Notes under the pieces: generated by a model
The model's input: the letters and a program-made list of their open reading frames with translations, nothing else
What the model was told of the DNA's origin: nothing
Databases searched by the model: none
Source of the DNA: an uncultured Muribaculaceae bacterium
Lineage (GTDB): Bacteria; Bacteroidota; Bacteroidia; Bacteroidales; Muribaculaceae
Direction: 5' to 3'
DNA length: 17,983 bases
NCBI GenBank assembly: GCA_910584665.1
Contig: CAJUBL010000062.1
Location: forward strand, 1 to 17,983
Translations under genes and position numbers: made by a program
In this document: piece after piece, positions 1 to 6,544 of the stretch
Layout of the letters: each line of letters begins with the position of its first letter
How positions within the stretch are numbered: position 1 is the stretch's first letter

Positions 1-2112
1 TGTGATGCCGAGACGGCAGCCACGGTGACCGAGCATGGGGTTGAATTCCTCAAGGCTGTCAACTTTAGCCTTTACCTCAGCGAGAGTGATGCCCATCTCG
101 TCGGCAAGTTCTTTCTGAGTCGCGGTCTGATGTGGAACAAACTCGTGCAACGGGGGGTCGAGCAGGCGTATTGTGACACCATATCCGTCCATAGCCTCAA
201 AGATGCCTTCAAAGTCCCCGCGCTGCATGGGAAGAAGTTTTTTAAGGGCCTCGCGGCGACCGGACTCGTCAGAAGCAAGAATCATTTCTCTGACAGCTTT
301 GATACGGTCACCCTCGAAGAACATATGCTCTGTACGGCACAGACCTATACCCTGAGCACCGAAGTGACGGGCCTGTCTGGCATCACGCGGAGTATCGGCA
401 TTGGTACGAACAAGAGTCTTGGTGTATTTGGCGGCAAGATTCATGATCGCGCCGAAGTCACCGTCGAGTTCGGGCTCGGCGGTAGGTACCTGACCGTCAT
501 ATACTTCACCGGTCGAACCGTTAAGCGATATCCAGTCTCCCTCATTATACAGTTTTCCACCCATCTCGACGGTCTTCTTCTCATAGTCGACCTTTATTTC
601 TCCGGCACCCGATACACAGCACTTGCCCATACCGCGTGCTACAACGGCTGCATGTGATGTCATACCGCCGCGCATGGTAAGAATACCCTGAGCTACAGCC
701 ATACCGCGAAGATCTTCGGGCGAAGTCTCTATACGGACGAGAACGACTTTCTTTTTCTTCTCGGCCCATGCCTCGGCCTCGTCGGCAAAGAACACAATCT
801 GACCGGCAGCCGCACCCGGTGATGCCGGCAGACCTTTAGCGACAACGGTAGCGCGTTTCAGACCGGCCTTGTCAAAGACGGGATGCAGGAGTTCGTCAAG
901 CTTCTGGGGCTCCATGCGCATAAGAGTTGTTTTCTCGTCAATCTCACCGGCACGAAGCAGATCCATGGCGATCTTAACCATGGCGGCACCGGTACGTTTA
1001 CCGTTACGGGTCTGAAGCATCCACAGTTTGCCATCCTGAATCGTGAACTCCATATCCTGCATATCCTTGTAGTAGTCTTCAAGACGGTTGGCGATAGCTA
1101 TAAGCTCGGCGGCACATTTAGGCATCGATTCCTCGAGAGAGGGATACTTGCCTGCACGCTCCTCCTCTGTAATGCCCTGCAGGGCAGCCCAGCGACGTGA
1201 CCCTTCAACAGTAATCTGCTGTGGTGTGCGAATACCGGCAACAACATCCTCACCCTGAGCATTTATAAGATACTCACCGTTGAATATATTCTCGCCGGTA
1301 GCGGCATCGCGGCTGAATGCGACACCGGTGGCAGAATTGTTGCCCATGTTTCCGTATACCATAGCCTGAACGTTGACAGCTGTTCCCCATTCCTCGGGAA
1401 TCTGGTTCATGCGACGGTATATAATGGCGCGTTCATTCATCCAGCTGTCAAACACAGCACATATCCCGCCCCACAGCTGCTCCCAGGCGCTATCGGGGAA
1501 ATCGTTGCCGGTATAATCCTTGACAGCGGCCTTGAACTCTTTCACAAGTCTCTGAAGATCCTCAACTTCAAGTTCTGTGTCAAGTTTCACTCCCTTCTCT
1601 TCCTTTACTTTCTCCATGATGGCTTCGAAAGGATCGATGTCGGTTTTGTTTTTAGGCTTCATGCCAAGCACGACATCTCCATACATCTGGACAAAACGAC
1701 GGTAGCTGTCCCATGCAAAGCGGGGATTACCGCTCTTCTCGGCCAGAGATGCCACAGTAGCATCATTCATGCCGAGGTTAAGAACCGTATCCATCATGCC
1801 TGGCATTGAAGCACGGGCTCCTGAACGCACCGATACCAGCAATGGGTTTGCCGGATCGTCAAATTTTTTACCGGTAAGAGATTCCACGTGGGCAATGGCT
1901 TTCTCGACATCGCTCTTGATACGCTTTACAACCTCATCCTTGCCATACTGGGTGTACTCATTGCAGACATCGGTCGTGATAGTGAAACCGGGAGGCACAG
2001 GCATACCGAGCAGGTTCATCTCGGCAAGGTTAGCACCCTTGCCACCGAGCTCATTACGCATTTTTGCGTTTCCTTCAGCTTTTCCGTCACCGAATGTATA
2101 AACTCTTTTCAT
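1..2112 (-). CDS. ppdK: Pyruvate, phosphate dikinase, N-terminal 704 codons (cut by window start)
   Basis: Cytosolic enzyme interconverting pyruvate, ATP and phosphate with PEP, AMP and pyrophosphate; in anaerobes it often works with PPi-dependent glycolysis. Reading from the ATG at 2112, the protein opens MKRVYTFGDGKAEGNAKMRN, followed by GGKGANLAEM, the typical PPDK start. An ATP-grasp nucleotide-binding region covers roughly residues 1-350 (SVRSGARASMPGMMDT near 90; GNMGNNSATGVAFSRD near 270). The swivelling domain carries the phosphorylated histidine in GGMTSHAAVVARG; I place it at residue 487 (bases 652-654). The PEP/pyruvate TIM barrel begins near 535, with GIGLCRTEHMFF. The last residues seen are MLGHRGCRLGI. 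The family is about 870-910 residues, so roughly 200 C-terminal residues, including the catalytic cysteine, lie outside the window. The frame is open with no interruption. Homology to PPDK is secure; the PPS/PtsI relatives have different N-termini. Confidence 0.97.
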   Translation of the reverse strand, partial: MKRVYTFGDGKAEGNAKMRNELGGKGANLAEMNLLGMPVPPGFTITTDVCNEYTQYGKDEVVKRIKSDVEKAIAHVESLTGKKFDDPANPLLVSVRSGARASMPGMMDTVLNLGMNDATVASLAEKSGNPRFAWDSYRRFVQMYGDVVLGMKPKNKTDIDPFEAIMEKVKEEKGVKLDTELEVEDLQRLVKEFKAAVKDYTGNDFPDSAWEQLWGGICAVFDSWMNERAIIYRRMNQIPEEWGTAVNVQAMVYGNMGNNSATGVAFSRDAATGENIFNGEYLINAQGEDVVAGIRTPQQITVEGSRRWAALQGITEEERAGKYPSLEESMPKCAAELIAIANRLEDYYKDMQDMEFTIQDGKLWMLQTRNGKRTGAAMVKIAMDLLRAGEIDEKTTLMRMEPQKLDELLHPVFDKAGLKRATVVAKGLPASPGAAAGQIVFFADEAEAWAEKKKKVVLVRIETSPEDLRGMAVAQGILTMRGGMTSHAAVVARGMGKCCVSGAGEIKVDYEKKTVEMGGKLYNEGDWISLNGSTGEVYDGQVPTAEPELDGDFGAIMNLAAKYTKTLVRTNADTPRDARQARHFGAQGIGLCRTEHMFFEGDRIKAVREMILASDESGRREALKKLLPMQRGDFEGIFEAMDGYGVTIRLLDPPLHEFVPHQTATQKELADEMGITLAEVKAKVDSLEEFNPMLGHRGCRLGIT

Positions 2113-2166
2113 TGTTAATTTATGGTTTTATAATGGTATATAATACATATTCTTTTTCAACCATTG

Positions 2167-2197
2167 CAAAGATACGTCATAATAACCGAAAATGAAA
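2167..2197 (-). promoter_or_regulatory. Bacteroidetes-type promoter of ppdK
   Basis: On the minus strand the sequence TATCTTTG (bases 2174-2167) matches the Bacteroidetes -7 consensus TAnnTTTG. About 20 bases upstream lies a T-rich stretch (CTTTTTC on the minus strand) in place of a clear TTTG -33 box. Transcription would start near 2160, giving a leader of about 48 bases that is A+T-rich and has no strong ribosome-binding site. The -7 box is good and the -33 box is weak. Confidence 0.6.
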
Positions 2198-2369
2198 AAG
2201 TCACGCTTATTTTTTATTAAAACTGTTAAAGAAAAATAGTGATGTAACCATTGCTGTCTTATATCTGACACTCATACAATACATGTATTTCAGGCGTAGA
2301 CAGGCATCATCACCCGATTTCCTGTCTTGAAATTTTGATGCGGTTGCTCTGGAATATATCCGTTGGGGT
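2198..2369. other. Non-coding spacer between the divergent ppdK and leader-RNA promoters
   Basis: I see no credible coding region here on either strand. The only structure is an inverted repeat GACAGG (2299-2304) / CCTGTC (2321-2326) with a 16-base spacer and no T-run, and a short TACATGTA palindrome near 2281-2288. Either could be a regulatory site for one of the two flanking promoters, but the sequence alone does not decide this. Confidence 0.4.
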
Positions 2370-2400
2370 TTTGTCTGTTTACATTAAATCACTATCTTTG
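2370..2400 (+). promoter_or_regulatory. Canonical Bacteroidetes promoter upstream of the structured leader RNA
   Basis: TTTG at 2370-2373 and TATCTTTG at 2393-2400 are separated by exactly 19 bases. This is a full match to the Bacteroidetes housekeeping-sigma consensus TTTG-N19-21-TAnnTTTG. The expected transcription start is about 2405-2408. This is 340 bases before the next start codon at 2747, and no other good promoter is visible closer to that gene. Confidence 0.8.
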
Positions 2401-2406
2401 TCAGAC

Positions 2407-2701
2407 AAATGTATCTGTCAGGCTGTAGAGACAGTCGGGATACAAAACATAGATCGATGGCGGCTTGATTTCAGCCGCCCGATAAGGTGTTATTGAAATT
2501 TTATCTTCTGCATTCAAACTTGGCCGTCTGAAAACTACACGAAGATAAGAAGACAATGGCACCTGCATCGTTAGTCTGTACATATCATGCCCAGAAGCAT
2601 GAGTATGGCTATAACGGTGTGGGGCTATCGTCTTATCCGTGTAGTTAGGTTGGCCAAGACCTGAATGTAGGATAAGCCGAGATATATCCTCACACCTTTT
2701 T
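2407..2701 (+). ncRNA. Candidate structured RNA or attenuating leader, about 295 nt, unidentified
   Basis: Bounded upstream by a canonical promoter and downstream by a stem plus T-run, with a run of hairpins between. GTATC (2411-2415) pairs GATAC (2439-2443), continued by TGTC/GACA. GGCGGCT (2459-2465) pairs AGCCGCC (2473-2479). TTATCTTC (2501-2508) pairs GAAGATAA (2541-2548). CATGC (2586-2590) pairs GCATG (2597-2601), extended by CATA/TATG. An outer GGTGTGGGG (2616-2624) pairs CCTCACACC (2688-2696), enclosing CTTATCC/GGATAAG and an AGGTT/GACCT hairpin. No convincing ORF occupies it. I do not see the conserved cores of RNase P RNA, tmRNA or SRP RNA. A 6S RNA is conceivable, although it would be long for one. 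It could be an independent small RNA, or a 5' leader controlling the YejM-like gene 45 bases beyond the T-run. The boundaries are inferred. Confidence 0.55.
2616..2701 (+). terminator. Branched stem with T-run, intrinsic terminator or attenuator
   Basis: The nine-pair helix GGTGTGGGG/CCTCACACC, containing one G-U pair, closes a 63-base interior that has its own stems (CTTATCC 2631-2637 with GGATAAG 2670-2676). It is followed directly by TTTTT at 2697-2701. This is larger than an ordinary terminator, but the 3' arm plus T-run has the expected form. The sequence AAGGTGT at 2484-2490 could pair with ACACCTT at 2692-2698 and would disrupt it, so switching is possible but unproven. Confidence 0.5.
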
Positions 2702-2746
2702 ATATAACCGTTCCATTGAGGGTAGGGAACACATTTAGATCTATCA

Positions 2747-4594
2747 ATGGAAAAAACGGTAATTTCAGAACGTCTGAAATCAGGCGGATTATGTTATTTC
2801 ATAACAACATTACTTTTCACAATACAACTGTTTTGCTACATATGCAACAGCAATGTCATTGACAATATGGATTTTATAGGATGGGTGTTTTACCTGAGTT
2901 CATGCATATCACAGGCTTCCACCTTTGCTCTGTTCCCATTTATAGTATTATTTTTACCCGCATGTATATCCGGCCATCCAAAGATCGGAATCGCACTTAT
3001 GTGTCTGGGAGAGACAATCATATCAGTGCTTCTGTTTCTCAACATGCAGATCTATAATATATATAGATTCCACATAAACGGATTCGTGCTTAATCTGGTC
3101 TTCGGTGGAAATGCCGGGGAGATATTCACATTTGACAGCGCATTATATATGAAAGAAGCAATTCTGTTGACGATATTCGTCGGTATATGTGTTTCAATAT
3201 CAGTAATAGCTTGGAAAAAACGCATATTATGCAAAAGGAGAACCATATATACAGCAATATCATGCATTCTTGCATGCACTGTTTTTTCTCACGGCTACCA
3301 TATTTACGCTTCATACATACAGAAACCATCCGTTATTAAAAGCCGCAGTCTGATTCCATACTACTTCCCGACAACATCAACCAGCTTGATGGCAAAACTG
3401 AATATAGCTCCGGTAAGAAACGGAATGGAGAATTTCAAGGAAGCTTCAGGTGATGCTGAGTATCCTAAAAATCCCATAAAATATGTACTCCCGGACAGTG
3501 TCATGCCCAATATAGTCATGATAATGATCGATTCATGGAACCGACGGACATTGACTCCCGAATGTATGCCTGAAACATACCGATACGCCGAGCGGAATGA
3601 ATGGTATGACAATCATTTCAGCGGCAGCAATGGAACGAGAAGCTCCATTTTTGGAATATTTTTTTCTGTACCATCATACTACTGGTATATATTTGAAGCC
3701 GATAAGACATCTCCGGTTTTCATAGACCAGATGCTGTCTCTTGGATACACATGCCGTATTTACCCGAGTGCCACCATCACCGAGCCCCCATTTGACCGTG
3801 TAATATTCCATCGCATACCGAATCTAAACACATCAACCGATGGTGAAAACGTATATGAGCGCGATCACAATCTCACCGACAATTTCATAAATGATCTTGA
3901 CAGTCTCCGCATTGAAGGTAAACCGTTTTTTTCTTTCCTTTTCTACGATTTGCCTCATAGCTTTGAAATTCCATCCGATAAACTCAATACGTTCAGTCCG
4001 TCATGGAAATTCGCCGACTATACCAAGCTTGACAACGATCTTGATCCCACCGGATTTTTCAACCTGTACCGCAATTGCTGTCATGAAGACGACATACTGA
4101 TCGGCAATGTCTTAAACGCCATTGATAAAGCCGGGATCGCAGACAATACCATTGTGATAATATCAGGGGACCATTCTCAGGAATTCAATGAAAACCATAA
4201 GAATTACTGGGGGCATAACAGCAACTACTCACAATGGCAGATACGGGTACCCCTTATATGTCACATTCCTGGTCGTACGGCCCGGAAATACAGCCATAGA
4301 ACTACGCACTATGACATAATCCCGACCATCATGACCCACGCCCTCGGCGTACAGAATCCGACTTCAGACTATAGTTTCGGGCATGTATTATCCGACTCCA
4401 TTGACCGCGGATGGATTGTAGCTGGCAGTGAATTGAATTATGCGTTTATTATACCGGGAGATACCATTCTTGAAAAGGCTGCCGATGGCAGCATGTGTGT
4501 ATATGACAGGAATATGAATTGCATAAACGACTACCGACTGAATGCAAGTGACTTTAACAACGCAATAAATAAATTGAACCATTTTTTGAAATAA
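2747..4594 (+). CDS. YejM/PbgA/LapC-like inner-membrane protein, sulfatase-fold periplasmic domain
   Basis: 615 residues with five hydrophobic segments in the first 190 residues (about 15-35, 45-72, 78-98, 135-155, 167-190), then a periplasmic alkaline-phosphatase/sulfatase-fold domain from about 255. This matches the E. coli YejM (PbgA/LapC) architecture of 586 residues. Diagnostic similarity includes HINGFVLNLV (YejM HLNPIVWQLV), SGSNGTRSSIFGIFF (YejM SGNTTDNGIFGLFY) and a C-terminal MCVYDRNMN segment. In E. coli, YejM senses LPS and controls LpxC stability through LapB and FtsH. Unlike YejM, this protein keeps likely metal and catalytic residues: D262 in IDSWN, T297 in NGTRSS, D475-H476 in SGDHSQ and H490 in WGHNS. 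It may therefore be an active phosphoethanolamine- or phosphoglycerol-type transferase or hydrolase; the substrate cannot be told. It follows the structured leader at 2407-2701. Confidence 0.85.
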   Translation: MEKTVISERLKSGGLCYFITTLLFTIQLFCYICNSNVIDNMDFIGWVFYLSSCISQASTFALFPFIVLFLPACISGHPKIGIALMCLGETIISVLLFLNMQIYNIYRFHINGFVLNLVFGGNAGEIFTFDSALYMKEAILLTIFVGICVSISVIAWKKRILCKRRTIYTAISCILACTVFSHGYHIYASYIQKPSVIKSRSLIPYYFPTTSTSLMAKLNIAPVRNGMENFKEASGDAEYPKNPIKYVLPDSVMPNIVMIMIDSWNRRTLTPECMPETYRYAERNEWYDNHFSGSNGTRSSIFGIFFSVPSYYWYIFEADKTSPVFIDQMLSLGYTCRIYPSATITEPPFDRVIFHRIPNLNTSTDGENVYERDHNLTDNFINDLDSLRIEGKPFFSFLFYDLPHSFEIPSDKLNTFSPSWKFADYTKLDNDLDPTGFFNLYRNCCHEDDILIGNVLNAIDKAGIADNTIVIISGDHSQEFNENHKNYWGHNSNYSQWQIRVPLICHIPGRTARKYSHRTTHYDIIPTIMTHALGVQNPTSDYSFGHVLSDSIDRGWIVAGSELNYAFIIPGDTILEKAADGSMCVYDRNMNCINDYRLNASDFNNAINKLNHFLK

Positions 4595-4618
4595 CGACTC
4601 GATTTTGTTGTATCTTTG
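4585..4618 (+). promoter_or_regulatory. Promoter of the rRNA methyltransferase gene
   Basis: TATCTTTG at 4611-4618 is a perfect -7 box. TTTG at 4585-4588, inside the last codons of the upstream gene, is a -33 candidate at 22 bases, one more than usual. The predicted start near 4625 gives a leader of about 20 bases before the TTG start codon at 4646, which supports that start. Confidence 0.65.
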
Positions 4619-4645
4619 CAGACCGAACAATAAAACAAAAACAAA

Positions 4646-6061
4646 TTGGCACGTAAACGCAAAGAATTACCTATACTTGAAAACATCGAGATTACTGCCG
4701 TCGCAGCCGAGGGCAAAAGCCTGGCCCGTATCGACGACATGGTTGTTTTCATACCGTACGGTGCTCCCGGAGACATCGTCAACGTAAAACTTGACCGCAA
4801 GAAACATTCTTACGCCGAAGGGCACATCCTATCATTAATAAAGAAATCGCCCGACCGGGTTGAACCTGTATGCCAGCATTACGGCATATGTGGAGGTTGC
4901 CGCTGGCAACATCTGTCATACGGGCAACAACTGGAATGGAAACACCGTCAGGTCACTGATGCCCTGACCCGCATTGCCAAAGTCAAGTTGCCCGTGATAC
5001 GACCAACATTGCCGTCAGATAACATATACTGCTACCGCAACAAAATGGAGTACACATTCTCCAACAGGAAGTGGCTGACATTCGAGCAACTCAACAGCGG
5101 TGCCGAATTTCCTCAACGTGATGCCGTCGGTTTTCACATTCCGGGTGCATTTGACAAGGTGCTGGACATAGACACATGCCATCTGCAGGATGACCTCGGC
5201 AATCGAATCAGGAATTTTGTACGGCAGTTTGCCATCGACAACAATCTTACATTCTATGATCTGCGCAACAATACCGGGCTCCTGCGTACAATGATGATAC
5301 GCACACTCACCACCGGTGAGACCATGCTCGTCATGTCATTCGGCGAAGACAACAAGGACTCGATAAAACTCGTTCTTGATGCCGTCCGTGCCGAATTCGG
5401 CCAGCTCACGTCTCTCATGTATGTAGTCAACCAGAAAGCCAACGATACCATAGGCGACCTTGACATACTGTTACATTCCGGACGGGAGTATATCGAAGAG
5501 GAAATGGAGGGACTGCGATTCCGAATAGGCCCCAAATCATTTTATCAGACCAATTCGCACCAGGCCTACAGACTATACAGTGTGGCACGCGACATGGCTG
5601 GACTTACCGGGGATCAGCTTGTATACGATCTGTACACCGGAACCGGAACAATCGCCAACTTCATAGCGAAAAATGCCCGTAAAGTTATAGGAATAGAGTA
5701 TGTCGAAGACGCGATAAAAGATGCACGTATCAATTCCAGAGCAAACGGAATCGACAACACGGAATTCTTTGCCGGCGATATGAAGGATATCCTGACCGAT
5801 GAATTCGTAGCGGCTCATGGGCGTCCGGACATCATGATTGTCGACCCTCCCCGTGCCGGCATGCACGAGAATGTCGTCAACGTCATACTCAATGCAGAGC
5901 CTGAGACTCTCGTTTATGTAAGCTGCAATCCGGCGACCCAGGCCCGTGATCTGGCCTTACTTGACTCCAGATATCAGGTGGCCGACGTTCAGCCGGTTGA
6001 TATGTTTCCGCATACCCATCACGTCGAGAATGTGGTGAAACTCACAAGAAAGGCGGAATAA
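4646..6061 (+). CDS. rlmD: 23S rRNA (uracil-C5)-methyltransferase, RlmD/RumA (TrmA) family
   Basis: 471 residues. Transfers a methyl group from S-adenosylmethionine to C5 of a uridine in RNA, most likely 23S rRNA. An N-terminal TRAM-like domain covers about residues 8-65. Iron-sulfur cysteines are C76, C82 and C85 (in VCQHYGICGGC) and C178 (in DTCHL), matching the RumA 4Fe-4S pattern. The Rossmann methyltransferase part has the SAM motif YDLYTGTGTIANF, IVDPPRAGMHENV, and the catalytic C427 in VYVSCNPATQARDL. The start codon is TTG at 4646. No in-frame ATG precedes the conserved N-terminal basic segment, and a promoter sits just upstream. Bacteroidales often carry several TrmA/RlmC/RlmD-like paralogues, so the exact uridine (U1939 or another) is uncertain. 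The 3' end overlaps the convergent CYTH gene by 20 bases. Confidence 0.93.
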   Translation: MARKRKELPILENIEITAVAAEGKSLARIDDMVVFIPYGAPGDIVNVKLDRKKHSYAEGHILSLIKKSPDRVEPVCQHYGICGGCRWQHLSYGQQLEWKHRQVTDALTRIAKVKLPVIRPTLPSDNIYCYRNKMEYTFSNRKWLTFEQLNSGAEFPQRDAVGFHIPGAFDKVLDIDTCHLQDDLGNRIRNFVRQFAIDNNLTFYDLRNNTGLLRTMMIRTLTTGETMLVMSFGEDNKDSIKLVLDAVRAEFGQLTSLMYVVNQKANDTIGDLDILLHSGREYIEEEMEGLRFRIGPKSFYQTNSHQAYRLYSVARDMAGLTGDQLVYDLYTGTGTIANFIAKNARKVIGIEYVEDAIKDARINSRANGIDNTEFFAGDMKDILTDEFVAAHGRPDIMIVDPPRAGMHENVVNVILNAEPETLVYVSCNPATQARDLALLDSRYQVADVQPVDMFPHTHHVENVVKLTRKAE

Positions 6062-6515
6062 CACCTTGTGCGAGACTTGAATTATAATATCTCGCATCAT
6101 CCGATACTTCCCGGCCCACAAAGCCGGGAAGCGTTGCCGGAATATAATTCTCGTTCTGCAACTCCACCTCGGCCACAACAAGTCCGTCAAGGAAACCGTG
6201 GAATTCATCCACTTCCCAGATGTCGCCGCCAAACGGTACTATATAACGCGTCTTAGACAATACAACGCCGTCACACAGTCTGTCAAGCATTTCCCGGGCA
6301 TCATCCGGATTAATCGGATACTCCCATTCGTCTCGCGATATTCCTCTGTTCGGCCCCTTGACTGTAATATATGCCTGATCTCCCTTTATACGGATCCTGA
6401 CTGTCCGCAACGGGTCACGGCTGAGATATCCCTGCCTTATATCGATAGCCTTTGTGGCCATATTCTTATACTTTTGGTCGATAACAAGATATTTTCGTTC
6501 AATTTCCTTTGCCAT
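6042..6515 (-). CDS. CYTH-domain protein (triphosphate tunnel metalloenzyme family)
   Basis: 157 residues, a single CYTH domain. The signature ExExK is E4, E6 and K8 in MAKEIERKYLV. Further charged tunnel motifs are RIRIKGDQAYITVKG (about 40-54), R61-E63-E65 in SRDEWEYP, K88 and R90 in SKTRYIV, and WEVDEFHGFLDGL leading to E116 and E118 in AEVEL. These residues line an eight-strand tunnel that binds triphosphates with a divalent metal. Stand-alone bacterial members include inorganic triphosphatases and class IV adenylate cyclases. Short single-domain proteins like this one are more often tripolyphosphatases, but the substrate cannot be read from sequence. It is convergent with the methyltransferase gene (20-base overlap) and divergent from the DUF5686 gene with only 29 bases between the start codons. 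Cytosolic; no signal peptide. Confidence 0.9.
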   Translation of the reverse strand: MAKEIERKYLVIDQKYKNMATKAIDIRQGYLSRDPLRTVRIRIKGDQAYITVKGPNRGISRDEWEYPINPDDAREMLDRLCDGVVLSKTRYIVPFGGDIWEVDEFHGFLDGLVVAEVELQNENYIPATLPGFVGREVSDDARYYNSSLAQGVIPPFL

Positions 6516-6522
6516 AATTGTG

Positions 6523-6530
6523 CAAATATA
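6523..6530 (-). promoter_or_regulatory. -7 box of the CYTH gene promoter
   Basis: CAAATATA on the plus strand reads TATATTTG on the minus strand, a full TAnnTTTG match, 7 bases upstream of the CYTH start codon. The nearest CAAA (TTTG on the minus strand) for a -33 box is 17 bases away at 6548-6551, closer than usual and already inside the divergent gene. A start this close to the ATG implies a nearly leaderless transcript. Confidence 0.4.
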
Positions 6531-6544
6531 CGTAATTTCGCGAT

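Noticed and set aside
25..657. 210-residue plus-strand open frame antisense to ppdK
   Set aside because: The opposite strand reads as unbroken, motif-rich PPDK across the same bases; the plus frame shows no family resemblance and is a shadow of a codon-biased gene.
2401..2583. 60-residue minus-strand open frame in the leader region
   Set aside because: No promoter or family signal; it lies under the palindromic structures of the candidate RNA, which explain the sequence better.
2747..4594. Annotation as arylsulfatase or lipoteichoic acid synthase
   Set aside because: No sulfatase CxPxR modification motif is present, the nucleophile is Thr, the organism is Gram-negative, and the five-helix N-terminus plus specific motifs match YejM.
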